Position numbers and translations under genes: made by a program | Shown here: positions 36,804 to 47,014 of the stretch, one piece after another | Numbering within the stretch: the stretch's first letter is position 1 | Layout of the letters: the number at the start of each line of letters is the position of its first letter | Assembly (NCBI RefSeq): GCF_902498825.1 | Contig: NZ_LR701459.1 | Coordinates: 1,432,001-1,496,000 of the forward strand | DNA from: Rhizobium sp. EC-SD404 | GTDB lineage: Bacteria > Pseudomonadota > Alphaproteobacteria > Rhizobiales > Rhizobiaceae | Reading direction: 5' to 3' | DNA length: 64,000 bases | Notes under the pieces: generated by a model | Told to the model about the DNA's origin: nothing | Databases searched by the model: none | Seen by the model: the letters and a program-made list of their open reading frames with translations, nothing else

Positions 36804-37511
36804 CTACCACGTGATCGGTAAGCCGTTTTGGTCGAAGAAGCCTGCGTTGTCTTCAAACCGTAGTCGATCGATGACTGCCAGAAGCTTTTCGGCGGCTTCA
36901 TGGGGCTGCTGGATCGACAGCCCCTGCTTGGAAAATGGCGCAGAGAGGTCCGTCGCAACCGTGCCTGGATGCAAGGCGCAGCAGATGGCATGCGGGCGCG
37001 TGCGTCTCAATTCGATCGCCGCCGTACGCGTCAACTGGTTCAGAGCGGCTTTCGACGCGCGGTAGGAATACCAGCCGCCGAGCGCATTGTCCCCGATGCT
37101 GCCGACCCGTGCGGATAGCGTCGCGAATACGGCCTTTCCCTCACGTGGCAGCAGCGGCAGATAATGCTTCATGATCAGGGCAGGGCCGATGGCATTGAGC
37201 GCGAACGCTTTGGCCATGTGGTCGGGAGTGAGCTCGCGCAGAGCCCTTTCCGGCGTGTGGACGCTATCGTGCAGGAAGCCCGTGGCATCGATGACGAGGC
37301 GGATGGGCCCATCGCCCTGTCCGATTGCTCGGGCTGATCTGGCGATGCTCTCCTGATCCTGAAGTTCCAGCGCCGGATCAGTGCGTCGCCCGAGCAATGT
37401 GACGTCGGAAAACGCAGAACTTGCTTCGAGTGCCTGAGCCAGCGCCGTGCCGATGCCGCCGGTGCCGATCACGACGGCGCGACCGCCTGTTTCAAAAGAT
37501 GTAAGGATCAT
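36804..37511 (-). CDS. Short-chain dehydrogenase/reductase
   Basis: A 235-residue SDR protein. The cofactor site is VVIGTGGIGTALAQAL near residues 12-27, the catalytic YxxxK is in SYRASKAALNQL, and a serine (TLSARVG) completes the triad. The glycine motif GxGGIG is a variant of the classical TGxxxGIG. The substrate is unknown. The start could be 37511 or an in-frame ATG at 37547; neither has a good ribosome-binding site. It diverges from pgm. Confidence 0.75.
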   Translation of the reverse strand: MILTSFETGGRAVVIGTGGIGTALAQALEASSAFSDVTLLGRRTDPALELQDQESIARSARAIGQGDGPIRLVIDATGFLHDSVHTPERALRELTPDHMAKAFALNAIGPALIMKHYLPLLPREGKAVFATLSARVGSIGDNALGGWYSYRASKAALNQLTRTAAIELRRTRPHAICCALHPGTVATDLSAPFSKQGLSIQQPHEAAEKLLAVIDRLRFEDNAGFFDQNGLPITW

Positions 37512-37520
37512 GCGGGGTGA

Positions 37521-39281
<1,761 letters not shown>

Positions 39282-39365
39282 AGGCGGAAAAATACATGAA
39301 CAGCCGGTTCAAGCGCTGGTCCAGACGCTGGACCGGCCCATCTTAGGCGTGCTAGGAAAAGCCAT

Positions 39366-39386
39366 ACTCTGGAATTATTCTAATGT
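39366..39386. promoter_or_regulatory. Irr-box-like element upstream of rirA
   Basis: TGGAAT-T-ATTCTAA lies about 45 bases before the rirA start. It is the same core as the long palindrome upstream of bfd apart from the central base, although its outer arms match less well. Control by Irr is an inference. Confidence 0.55.
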
Positions 39387-39423
39387 TCCCTAACCGATTC
39401 ACGTTGGACGGATTAGACACCCG

Positions 39424-39885
39424 ATGCGCCTGACCAAGCAGACCAATTATGCAGTTCGCATGCTGATGTACTGCGCATCCGCGGATACGGGCAGTTTGAG
39501 CCGGGTCTCGGATATCGCCAAGGCATACGGCGTCTCGGAATTGTTCCTGTTCAAGATCCTGCAGCCGTTGGTCGAGGCTGGGCTGATGGAAACCGTGCGT
39601 GGACGCAAGGGTGGGGTGCGTCTGGCGCGCCTCGCTGCGGACATCACGCTTTACGACGTGGTCCGCGTCACCGAAGACAATTTCGCGATGGCGGAGTGCT
39701 TTGAAAACGACGCGGCCGAATGCCCGCTCGTCGAATCCTGCGCGCTGAATGCTGCGCTGTATAAGGCGTTGAACGCCTTCTTCGCTGTTCTTCAGGATTA
39801 CACCATTGCAGATCTGGTGCAGAACCGGCCGCAGATGCGGATGCTGCTCAACATGATGCAGGCTGAGGCCATCACAGTTCAGTAG
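39424..39885 (+). CDS. rirA: Iron-responsive repressor RirA (Rrf2)
   Basis: A 153-residue Rrf2-family regulator. The winged helix is at residues 1-70 (MRLTKQTNYAVRMLMYCA, SELFLFKILQPL, VRGRKGGVRLAR). Three cysteines at 92, 100 and 106 (ECFENDAAEC and VESC) match those that hold the iron-sulfur cluster in known RirA. RirA represses iron uptake under iron sufficiency in Rhizobiaceae. The Rrf2 relatives IscR and NsrR use similar cysteines, but the sequence here follows RirA closely. It is preceded by an Irr-box-like element and meets a convergent ArsR gene. Confidence 0.93.
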   Translation: MRLTKQTNYAVRMLMYCASADTGSLSRVSDIAKAYGVSELFLFKILQPLVEAGLMETVRGRKGGVRLARLAADITLYDVVRVTEDNFAMAECFENDAAECPLVESCALNAALYKALNAFFAVLQDYTIADLVQNRPQMRMLLNMMQAEAITVQ

Positions 39886-39907
39886 GGTCGGCTGATGTCA
39901 GCCGACC
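39886..39907. terminator. Perfect hairpin at the rirA/arsR junction
   Basis: GGTCGGCTGA and TCAGCCGACC are exact reverse complements separated by two bases. It includes the stop codon of the convergent ArsR gene and follows the rirA stop. It lacks a T-run, so it may be a hairpin shared by both transcripts. Confidence 0.55.
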
Positions 39908-40302
39908 GTTGCTGGTTTCGCTGTCGCTTGGGCCATGCGTGTCGGCCGGCTGGACAGGAAGATATCTCCGATCGTTTCCAGCACCTGATAGACGCTTTCC
40001 GACGCGATCGAATAATAGATCGTCTGCGCGTCGCGCCGTGTGCTAACCAGCTTTCGGGCTCGCAATTTGGCCAGATGCTGCGACAGAGCCGATTGGCTTA
40101 GCCCTACCGTTTCAGCCAATTGGCCTACCGGCATCTCACCTTCGACCAGATTACACAGGATCAACAGGCGTTTCGCATTGGACATGGCCGAGAGCAGGTC
40201 TGCTGCCTCGTCGGATTTCAGTTTGAGTGCCTCAGCGTCGGATTTGAGGGACGATGAGGGGCTATCTGACGTATTCTTGTTGTGTGCTTTCGTGCTCATC
40301 AT
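39898..40302 (-). CDS. ArsR/SmtB family regulator
   Basis: A 134-residue winged-helix regulator. The helix-turn-helix is VGQLAETVGLSQSALSQHLAKLRARKLV, followed by the wing TRRDAQTIYYSIA, typical of ArsR members. Only one cysteine (LLILCNLVEGE) is present and there is no classic metal-binding CVC motif, so it is closer to the NolR/BigR type than to a metal sensor. The two consecutive ATG codons at 40302 and 40299 are both possible. Its 3' end meets rirA. The target genes are unknown. Confidence 0.85.
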   Translation of the reverse strand: MMSTKAHNKNTSDSPSSSLKSDAEALKLKSDEAADLLSAMSNAKRLLILCNLVEGEMPVGQLAETVGLSQSALSQHLAKLRARKLVSTRRDAQTIYYSIASESVYQVLETIGDIFLSSRPTRMAQATAKPATVG

Positions 40303-40359
40303 GCCCCAATAACGGACTTTGATGAGCCAAGTTCCAGCATAGGTTAAAGGCATTCGAAT

Positions 40360-41136
40360 TTAATCGTTTGCTCTTGCACTTTTTGCGAGGTCGGCAAGAA
40401 CCTTTCGCAGACCTGCCGCTTTTTTGAGCGGTTCGGGGAATCGGATGCGTCGCAACTGATCTCCACGCAGGATTTCGAAGCCCGCGGGATCAATGCCGCA
40501 GATGCGCCAGCCGCTTTCCTTTTCGCCGGCGAAGCGTGCCGCGTAGAGATCGATCGCGTCGGAGTGGTCGGCGTTCATATGAGCGATAGCGCCTTCTTCC
40601 ATCTCAGCCAGCTCGGATGCCGCGGGCGAAGCGATATCAAGGTCTTCTTCCATCAGCTCATAAGCTTTGCCAAACCCGCCATTGAGGCTCGCGGATACGG
40701 GGACCAGCCGGAAGAAGCTGAAGTCCGGAAAGTCGATGTAGAGCGCGGATTTTGGATGGCGTGCCAGAAAGCGGCGTCTCAGGGCCGGACGTTCGCTCGA
40801 ATCAAACGTGATGTGCTCGGCGCGGCATTTCAGAGTGATTCGAGGATGCGCCAGCGGATCTCCCTTGCCCGGTTCGCCGAACAGAAGGCCAGCCCGCTGA
40901 TCGGCACCGAGCGCCTTGGTATGGCTCGACAAGGCCGATACGAGAATGATCGGTCGACCGCCACTGTCGGTCGCCACCAGGGTTCGGCTGACGGTCGGGT
41001 GGCCCGTGCCGGGCTCGAGGACGGCCAAAGCCGCGTGGCGAGAGCCGCGGATCAATCGGTCGGATTCAGCCAGCGCGAAATCGTCTGTTTCACGGATCGT
41101 TTTCGCCGTTTCGGGCTTGCTCGTCTGCTCGGCCAT
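40360..41136 (-). CDS. HugZ-type heme utilisation protein
   Basis: A 258-residue protein with an N-terminal split-barrel (pyridoxamine oxidase-like) domain (SRTLVATDSGGRPIILVSALSSHTKAL) and a C-terminal DUF2470-type domain (AIAHMNADHSDAIDLYA). This arrangement is that of HugZ heme-iron utilisation proteins, which degrade or bind heme. Its location near RirA fits iron metabolism, although no RirA box was found. The start at 41136 (MAEQTSKPET) was chosen over an upstream frame to 41277 that runs into tdk. Confidence 0.82.
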   Translation of the reverse strand: MAEQTSKPETAKTIRETDDFALAESDRLIRGSRHAALAVLEPGTGHPTVSRTLVATDSGGRPIILVSALSSHTKALGADQRAGLLFGEPGKGDPLAHPRITLKCRAEHITFDSSERPALRRRFLARHPKSALYIDFPDFSFFRLVPVSASLNGGFGKAYELMEEDLDIASPAASELAEMEEGAIAHMNADHSDAIDLYAARFAGEKESGWRICGIDPAGFEILRGDQLRRIRFPEPLKKAAGLRKVLADLAKSARAND

Positions 41137-41269
41137 GCTGTTCCGTGCGCTCCCCGTAGTATTCCGCAAGCTGTTGATGGTCGGCGGGTCGGCCCGGTAA
41201 CCACTGGTAACCTCTGTCACCAGCAGGCAGATAGAGTGCACACCGACCCTGAACCAGTGGACGTTCGCT

Positions 41270-41872
41270 TTGGCCAAACTCTATTTTCACTATGCCTCCA
41301 TGAATGCCGGCAAGTCGACGTTGCTGCTCCAGGCATCGTACAATTACGAGGAACGGGGGATGCGGACGCTTCTTTTGACCGCCGCCCTCGACGATCGGGC
41401 TGGCCACGGACGCATAGCCTCGCGGATCGGGCTCGGATCGGACGCGCTGACCTTTACGAAAGCCGATGATCTTTATGACGTGGTCCAGCGCGAGGTCGGG
41501 CGGGAGAGCGAAGGTCGCTTGGCCTGCGTCTTCGTCGATGAGGCGCAGTTCCTCAGCGAGCCACAGGTGTGGCAGCTCGCGCGCGTTGTCGATGTGCTCA
41601 ACGTCCCGGTCATGACCTATGGACTGAGAACCGATTTCCGCGGCGAACTCTTTCCAGGCTCGAAAGCGCTGCTCGCCATCGCGGATAGTCTGAGAGAGAT
41701 CCGCACGATCTGCTTCTGCGGAAAGAAGGCCACCATGGTCGTTCGGGTCGATGCAAACGGCAACGCCTTGAGCGAGGGCGCCCAGATCGATGTCGGCGGC
41801 AACGACAAGTACGTGCCCTATTGCAGGGAACACTGGATGGAAAAGACCGGGCGACGACCGGACCGCGGATAG
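41270..41872 (+). CDS. tdk: Thymidine kinase
   Basis: A 200-residue type II thymidine kinase of the salvage pathway. Walker A is ASMNAGKST near residues 9-17, Walker B VFVDEAQFLS, and a zinc-binding region has Cys in FCGKK and YCREH. No ATG lies in frame near the N-terminus; the family N-terminus (MAKLYFHYA) begins at a TTG codon, which I accept as the start. It diverges from the HugZ-type gene. Confidence 0.9.
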   Translation: MAKLYFHYASMNAGKSTLLLQASYNYEERGMRTLLLTAALDDRAGHGRIASRIGLGSDALTFTKADDLYDVVQREVGRESEGRLACVFVDEAQFLSEPQVWQLARVVDVLNVPVMTYGLRTDFRGELFPGSKALLAIADSLREIRTICFCGKKATMVVRVDANGNALSEGAQIDVGGNDKYVPYCREHWMEKTGRRPDRG

Positions 41873-41954
41873 TTCTTTAGATCGGGGGACTTGCCGTTAT
41901 CAGGTGCGGCGTTATGTCTATCAAGTCTCACGACAGTCGTGATGGGAGAGAGAT

Positions 41955-42341
41955 ATGGTTCGTCATTTGCTTGCCGCAGGTTTTTCCGTACTCGCACTGA
42001 CTTCAATGGCTTCAGCGCAAGATGCTGCAGCCGGTAAGGCAACATTCCGCCAGTGCATGGCCTGCCATGTCGTTGATCAGGAGCAAAATCGCGTAGGTCC
42101 GCATCTGGTCGGTATTGTTGGCCGCCCGGTAGCCTCTATCGAAGGCTTCAACTACTCCGACGCCATGCGCGCCTACTCCGAAGATGGCGCCAAGGTGTGG
42201 GACGAAGAGACCCTCGCCACCTATCTCGCCGATCCCCGCGGCGTCGTTCAAGGCACCCGCATGGCTTTTGCCGGCGTGAAGGACGAGGCCGCCTTGGCGA
42301 ACCTCATTGCCTACCTCACCGATCCTTCGGCCGCCGAATAG
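41955..42341 (+). CDS. Class I c-type cytochrome
   Basis: A 128-residue periplasmic cytochrome c. A signal peptide of about 21 residues ends ASAQD, the heme-attachment motif CMACH is at about residues 34-38, and GTRMAFAGVKDEA contains the axial methionine. It resembles cytochrome c2/c550 of alphaproteobacteria and probably carries electrons between respiratory complexes. GGGAGAG precedes the ATG at 41955. It stands as a single gene. Confidence 0.92.
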   Translation: MVRHLLAAGFSVLALTSMASAQDAAAGKATFRQCMACHVVDQEQNRVGPHLVGIVGRPVASIEGFNYSDAMRAYSEDGAKVWDEETLATYLADPRGVVQGTRMAFAGVKDEAALANLIAYLTDPSAAE

Positions 42342-42400
42342 CATTTCGGACGGCGTCTTTTTTCGGTATCGGTCATCGACTCGTCCGAGAGGTCAGATGA

Positions 42401-43219
42401 TTGCCGATGCCCGCTCCATCTTCGAATGATCATTGGATCGAAGCGCTTCTGGCGCTTCGATCCCTAACGTTGCATGTCGTTCACGAAGCGGATGGCATCA
42501 TTGCTTCTGTCACTCGGAGTTCGGACAACGCCGAGGGACAACCTGCCTTTGGCGACCGAACGCGTTCGTTGAACGAGGCCGTGGCGGACGTGCATCACCA
42601 AGCGCTGACGCTTCTGCAGCGCCTCGGCAGTGCCGTGGATCATGCCGGAGATGGTGCAGATCGCCCACAGAAGCGGACCGCTCTGGGGTTGTCCCGCTCA
42701 ACGCGTTCTTCAAAGGCGGCGCATGACGACAAACTCGCCGCCGATCTCCAAGCCCTCTCGCGAATGATCGCATTACTCGACGAGCACCGCGATGCCGTCG
42801 TCCACCGATTGTCTCTCATTGAAACTCAGTCAGAGGCTGCGGTCCGCACGGTTGCGGATATGCGCGCAGCGGCAAGCGCGGGAAACGACGCTGGTCGTGC
42901 AGTGGATGCCATGTCCGACCTGATCGGAAATGCCGAGGCTGCGATCGGCGTGCTTCTGCACGATCTGCGGATCGTCGATGCCATGGCGGCGCTGGCGCGG
43001 CTTCACACGGAGCGTGGCGTGCTCGTCCATGCCGCGTGCGGTCACGCGGCGATCGAAGAGCCCGAAGGCTATCTCGCCGAGGTTCTGGGTCTGCATAAGC
43101 GGCAGTTGTTGTCTGCAAGCGACGTCGAGAACCGCCGACAGAAAGCGGGCGATCTGCTCCTGGCGCTGACAGCATCACCGATTGCCGAGATCAGACGGGA
43201 AGATGCCCCGTCGTCTTGA
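42401..43219 (+). CDS. Hypothetical helical protein
   Basis: A 272-residue cytoplasmic protein of unknown family. It is largely alpha-helical, with heptad-like Leu/Ala stretches around residues 55-80 and 110-170, suggesting coiled coil, and no membrane span or signal peptide. The TTG at 42401 has GAGAGG eight bases upstream; the ATG at 42407 is the other candidate. Its 3' end overlaps the 3' end of the convergent putR gene by 29 bases. I cannot propose a function. Confidence 0.65.
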   Translation: MPMPAPSSNDHWIEALLALRSLTLHVVHEADGIIASVTRSSDNAEGQPAFGDRTRSLNEAVADVHHQALTLLQRLGSAVDHAGDGADRPQKRTALGLSRSTRSSKAAHDDKLAADLQALSRMIALLDEHRDAVVHRLSLIETQSEAAVRTVADMRAAASAGNDAGRAVDAMSDLIGNAEAAIGVLLHDLRIVDAMAALARLHTERGVLVHAACGHAAIEEPEGYLAEVLGLHKRQLLSASDVENRRQKAGDLLLALTASPIAEIRREDAPSS

Positions 43220-43652
43220 CCTCTTCCATGACGGCGTAGGTGTGCGTTTCCCTGACGCCAGGCAGCGACAAGATCACGTCGGAGAGGAATGTACGGTAAG
43301 CGTCCATGCCGGCGACACGTGCCTTGACGAGATAGTCGAAGCCACCCGCCACCATGTGGCATTCCATGACATCGTCGCTCGTCTTGACCGCCTTGGCGAA
43401 GGCGTCGAACACGTCGGGTGTGGTGCGGTCGAGCTTGACCTCGACGAAGACCAGAAGGGTGCGGCCGAGTTTCGCCGGTGAAAGCCGCGCGCCGTATCCT
43501 TCGATATAGCCCTCGCGTGTCAGCCGCTTGACCCGTTCGGCTGTGGCCGTCGGCGACAGGGCGATGCGGTCGGCGAGTTCCGTGTTGGTCAGCCGGCCGT
43601 CCACTTGGAGAGACCGCAATATCTTCCGGTCGATTCGATCAAGATCCTTCAT
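43191..43652 (-). CDS. putR: Lrp/AsnC family regulator, PutR-like
   Basis: A 153-residue Lrp-family regulator. The helix-turn-helix is RIDRKILRSLQVDGR and NTELADRIALSPTATAERVKRL, followed by an RAM ligand-binding domain (VECKVMAGGFDYLVK type, GGFDYLV visible). Divergent placement from putA, with a 113-base AT-rich gap, is that of PutR, which activates putA in response to proline in rhizobia. The start at 43652 (MKDLDRIDRK) fits the family; the frame continues to 43808 without family character. Confidence 0.9.
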   Translation of the reverse strand: MKDLDRIDRKILRSLQVDGRLTNTELADRIALSPTATAERVKRLTREGYIEGYGARLSPAKLGRTLLVFVEVKLDRTTPDVFDAFAKAVKTSDDVMECHMVAGGFDYLVKARVAGMDAYRTFLSDVILSLPGVRETHTYAVMEEVKTTGHLPV

Positions 43653-43765
43653 GAGGAAAGAGATAGCCGCAATTAATGGAGAAATCCACCAATTCGCAGA
43701 TGAAATATAGCGGATAACGCGGTATCTGCTTTGGTAGGATCGCGACAGATGTTTGGAGATCCACG

Positions 43766-46700
43766 ATGACTGCTGCGCCGCGCCTTTCCACCCTGCGATT
43801 CGACGCACCCTATGGGGGCGATGACGATACCATCATCCGCGGCCATCTCGGCTTGATCGGCATGGACCAGGCGCAGGACCGCGCTATCGATCAAAGGGCT
43901 ACCCGGTTGATCAATGCGATCCGATCGGAATCGGGGTCGATGGGCGGTGTGGAGGATTTCCTGCGCGAGTACGGGCTCTCCACGCGCGAAGGTCTCGCGA
44001 TGATGGTGCTAGCCGAGGCTTTGCTGCGCGTGCCGGATGCGGCGACACAGGACAAGCTCATCGAAGACAAGCTGCGCGAGGGCGGCTGGAGCGAACACGA
44101 GTCGCATGGTGAAACGTGGTTCGTGTCAGCCTCCGCCTGGGCGCTTGGTCTCTCAGCCCGTGTCCTGAAACCCGGCGACACGCCCGAAGGCGTGATGCAG
44201 GGCCTCGTGCGGAGGCTTGGCATGCCGACGGTGAGAACCGCGACACGGCAGGCGATGCGGTTCCTCGGCCATCATTTCGTGCTCGGCGAGACGATCGAGG
44301 ACGCGCTGTCGCGCGCGGCGCGCAACGAGGCGAAGGGTTATCGGCATTCCTTCGACATGCTCGGCGAGGGCGCACGCACTGCGGACGACGCGGCTCGCTA
44401 CTGGCGCTCCTATGCCGAGGCGATCGAGGCGATCGGCAAGGCGCAGGCCAAGAGCGGCAAGGAACGACGCCTGCCCGAGCGCATGGGCATCTCGGTCAAA
44501 CTTTCCGCGCTGCACCCGCGGTATCTCGCGACCCATCGCGACCAGGTCCTGGCGGAACTGGTGCCGGATGTGCTGCGGCTCGCACAGCGGGCGAAGGCGC
44601 ATGATCTCAATTTCACGATCGATGCCGAGGAAGCGGATCGGCTGGAGCTTTCGCTCGACGTGATCGATGTCGTCTTCGCCGATCCATCGCTGGCGGACTG
44701 GGACGGCTTCGGTCTGGCGATCCAAGCCTACCAGAAGCGGGCGCCGATTGTGATCGAGCACATCGACATGCTGTGCCGGAAGCTTGGCCGGCGGATGATG
44801 GTGCGGCTCGTCAAGGGCGCTTACTGGGACACCGAGATCAAGCGCGCTCAGGAACGCGGACTTGCGGATTATCCCGTTTTCACGCGCAAGCCGGCGACGG
44901 ACGTTTCGTACCTCGCCTGCGCCCGCATGATGCTGGACCGCCGGGCGCATCTCTATCCGCAATTCGCCACGCACAACGCCCTGACGATCGCGACCATCCT
45001 CGAGATGGCCGGCAGCGACCGCTCGGGCTTCGAGTTTCAGCGCCTGCATGGCATGGGGGAGGCGGTCTACGCCGATCTCGCCAAGAGCAACGAGCGCGTG
45101 CCCTGCCGCATCTATGCGCCGGTCGGCGGCTATCGAGACCTGCTCGCCTATCTCGTGCGCCGTCTTCTGGAAAATGGGGCGAATTCTTCCTTCGTCGCCG
45201 TGGCGGGGGATGTGAAGATCCCGGTGTCCAAGCTTCTGGTCAGGCCACAAAACCATCTCGCCATCGACAAGGGGCATTCGGCCCGCCACGAGAAAATCCC
45301 GTTGCCTGGCGCGCTATATGGCAACCGCCGCAACAGCGCCGGCCTCGAGTTCGGTTATCGCGCCGATTTGGACCAATTGGTCGCCGGCCTGGGTCGCGAA
45401 ACCGCGACGGTGAACGCCCTGCCGCTTATTCCGGGAATCGCTTCGTCCGGAAAGGCCCAGCCCATTGTCGCGCCTGCCGATCCCGGTCGACAGGTTGGAA
45501 CGGCAGTCTTCGCGACGGCCGCGGACGTCGACAAGGCCGTGACGGCGGCGCGCGGGGGCTTTGCCCGCTGGTCACGCACGCCGGTGCAAGATCGGACCGC
45601 GGCGCTGGAGCGGGCTGCGGACCTTCTGGAAAAGAACCGCGATGCACTGATGGCGCTTCTGGCACTCGAGGGCGGCAAGACCCTCGACGATGGGCTGGCG
45701 GAGATCCGTGAAGCGGTGGATTTCTGCCGATATTATGCGGCGCAGTCCCGGGAGCTTTTCGCCACGAAGGAGCGGATGCCCGGGCCGACGGGCGAGGACA
45801 ATCATTACGGCTGGCGCGGGCGTGGCGTCTTCGCCGCGATCAGCCCATGGAATTTTCCGCTGGCGATCTTCCTGGGCCAGGTGACGGCAGCGCTTGCCGC
45901 CGGCAATGCGGTCATCGCCAAGCCTGCCGAGCAGACGCCGCTGATCGCCTATCGCGCGGTGCAGCTTCTCCACGAAGCAGGTGTTCCGCAGGACGTGCTC
46001 ATCTTCCTGCCTGGGGCCGGGGATGTCGGTGCGGCGTTGACGGCGCATCCTTCAATCGCCGGTGTCGCCTTCACGGGATCGACGGACACAGCGCGGGCGA
46101 TCAACCGCACGCTCGCCGGGAAGGACGGACCGATCGTTCCGCTGATCGCCGAAACCGGTGGTCTCAATGCGATGATCGTCGATGCCACCGCGCTTCCCGA
46201 GCAGGTGGCGGATGACGTGGTCATGTCGGCATTCCGTTCGGCCGGCCAGCGGTGTTCGGCGCTGCGGTTGCTCTTTCTCCAAACCGATGTTGCCGACCGC
46301 ATGCTGGCCATGATCGAGGGGGCTGCAAGCGCCCTGAAGATCGGCGATCCGATGAACCCTTCGACCGACATCGGTCCGGTGATCGACGACGCGCAGAAGG
46401 AGATGCTCGAGAGCCACATCAAGGCAATGCGGGCGAGCCACACCGTTCGCACCACCGGCAAGGCGCCCGAGGCCGGAACGTTCTTCGCACCGCATATCGT
46501 CGAACTCGACCGTGCGGACCGGCTGGATCGCGAAATCTTCGGACCCGTCCTGCACGTGGTCCGCTATCGGGCGAAGGATCTGGATCAGGTCGTGGAAAGC
46601 ATAGCGGCATCCGGCTACGGGCTGACGCTCGGCATCCATTCCCGGGTGGATTCCACCGTCTCGCGCATCATCGATCGGCTCGATGTCGGCAATGTCTACG

Positions 46701-46885
46701 TCAATCGCAACATGATCGGGGCCGTGGTCGGAACCCAACCCTTCGGTGGCTCCGGGCTATCGGGTACCGGGTTCAAGGCCGGTGGACCGCACTATCTGAC
46801 CCGCTTTGCGCAAGAGCAGGTGGTTTCGATCAACACGGCCGCCGCCGGCGGCAATGCGAGCCTGATCGCCATGGGCGACGGCTGA
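43766..46885 (+). CDS. putA: Bifunctional proline dehydrogenase / P5C dehydrogenase PutA
   Basis: A 1039-residue enzyme converting proline to glutamate. An N-terminal PRODH barrel (GMGISVKLSALHPRY-like segment RMGISVKLSALHPRY, and the LVKGAYWD block) is followed by an aldehyde dehydrogenase domain: GNAVIAKPAEQTPLIA, VAFTGSTDTARAI, catalytic Glu in ETGGLNAM near residue 797 and Cys in SAGQRCSAL near 829. At this length it lacks the ribbon-helix-helix repressor domain and the C-terminal extension of long PutAs, consistent with a separate PutR regulator. A GGAG-like site precedes the ATG. Confidence 0.95.
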   Translation: MTAAPRLSTLRFDAPYGGDDDTIIRGHLGLIGMDQAQDRAIDQRATRLINAIRSESGSMGGVEDFLREYGLSTREGLAMMVLAEALLRVPDAATQDKLIEDKLREGGWSEHESHGETWFVSASAWALGLSARVLKPGDTPEGVMQGLVRRLGMPTVRTATRQAMRFLGHHFVLGETIEDALSRAARNEAKGYRHSFDMLGEGARTADDAARYWRSYAEAIEAIGKAQAKSGKERRLPERMGISVKLSALHPRYLATHRDQVLAELVPDVLRLAQRAKAHDLNFTIDAEEADRLELSLDVIDVVFADPSLADWDGFGLAIQAYQKRAPIVIEHIDMLCRKLGRRMMVRLVKGAYWDTEIKRAQERGLADYPVFTRKPATDVSYLACARMMLDRRAHLYPQFATHNALTIATILEMAGSDRSGFEFQRLHGMGEAVYADLAKSNERVPCRIYAPVGGYRDLLAYLVRRLLENGANSSFVAVAGDVKIPVSKLLVRPQNHLAIDKGHSARHEKIPLPGALYGNRRNSAGLEFGYRADLDQLVAGLGRETATVNALPLIPGIASSGKAQPIVAPADPGRQVGTAVFATAADVDKAVTAARGGFARWSRTPVQDRTAALERAADLLEKNRDALMALLALEGGKTLDDGLAEIREAVDFCRYYAAQSRELFATKERMPGPTGEDNHYGWRGRGVFAAISPWNFPLAIFLGQVTAALAAGNAVIAKPAEQTPLIAYRAVQLLHEAGVPQDVLIFLPGAGDVGAALTAHPSIAGVAFTGSTDTARAINRTLAGKDGPIVPLIAETGGLNAMIVDATALPEQVADDVVMSAFRSAGQRCSALRLLFLQTDVADRMLAMIEGAASALKIGDPMNPSTDIGPVIDDAQKEMLESHIKAMRASHTVRTTGKAPEAGTFFAPHIVELDRADRLDREIFGPVLHVVRYRAKDLDQVVESIAASGYGLTLGIHSRVDSTVSRIIDRLDVGNVYVNRNMIGAVVGTQPFGGSGLSGTGFKAGGPHYLTRFAQEQVVSINTAAAGGNASLIAMGDG

Positions 46886-47014
46886 ACCACGTCCCGGTTC
46901 AATGCCCTGACTGCTGAATAAGTGATGCGCCATCTTGCGCGATGGCGTATCGCCGGGGCACCGTGGCGCTTGTCGAACTGCGGTGACCGCAGCCGTGCAA
47001 GCGAGGGGGAATTC

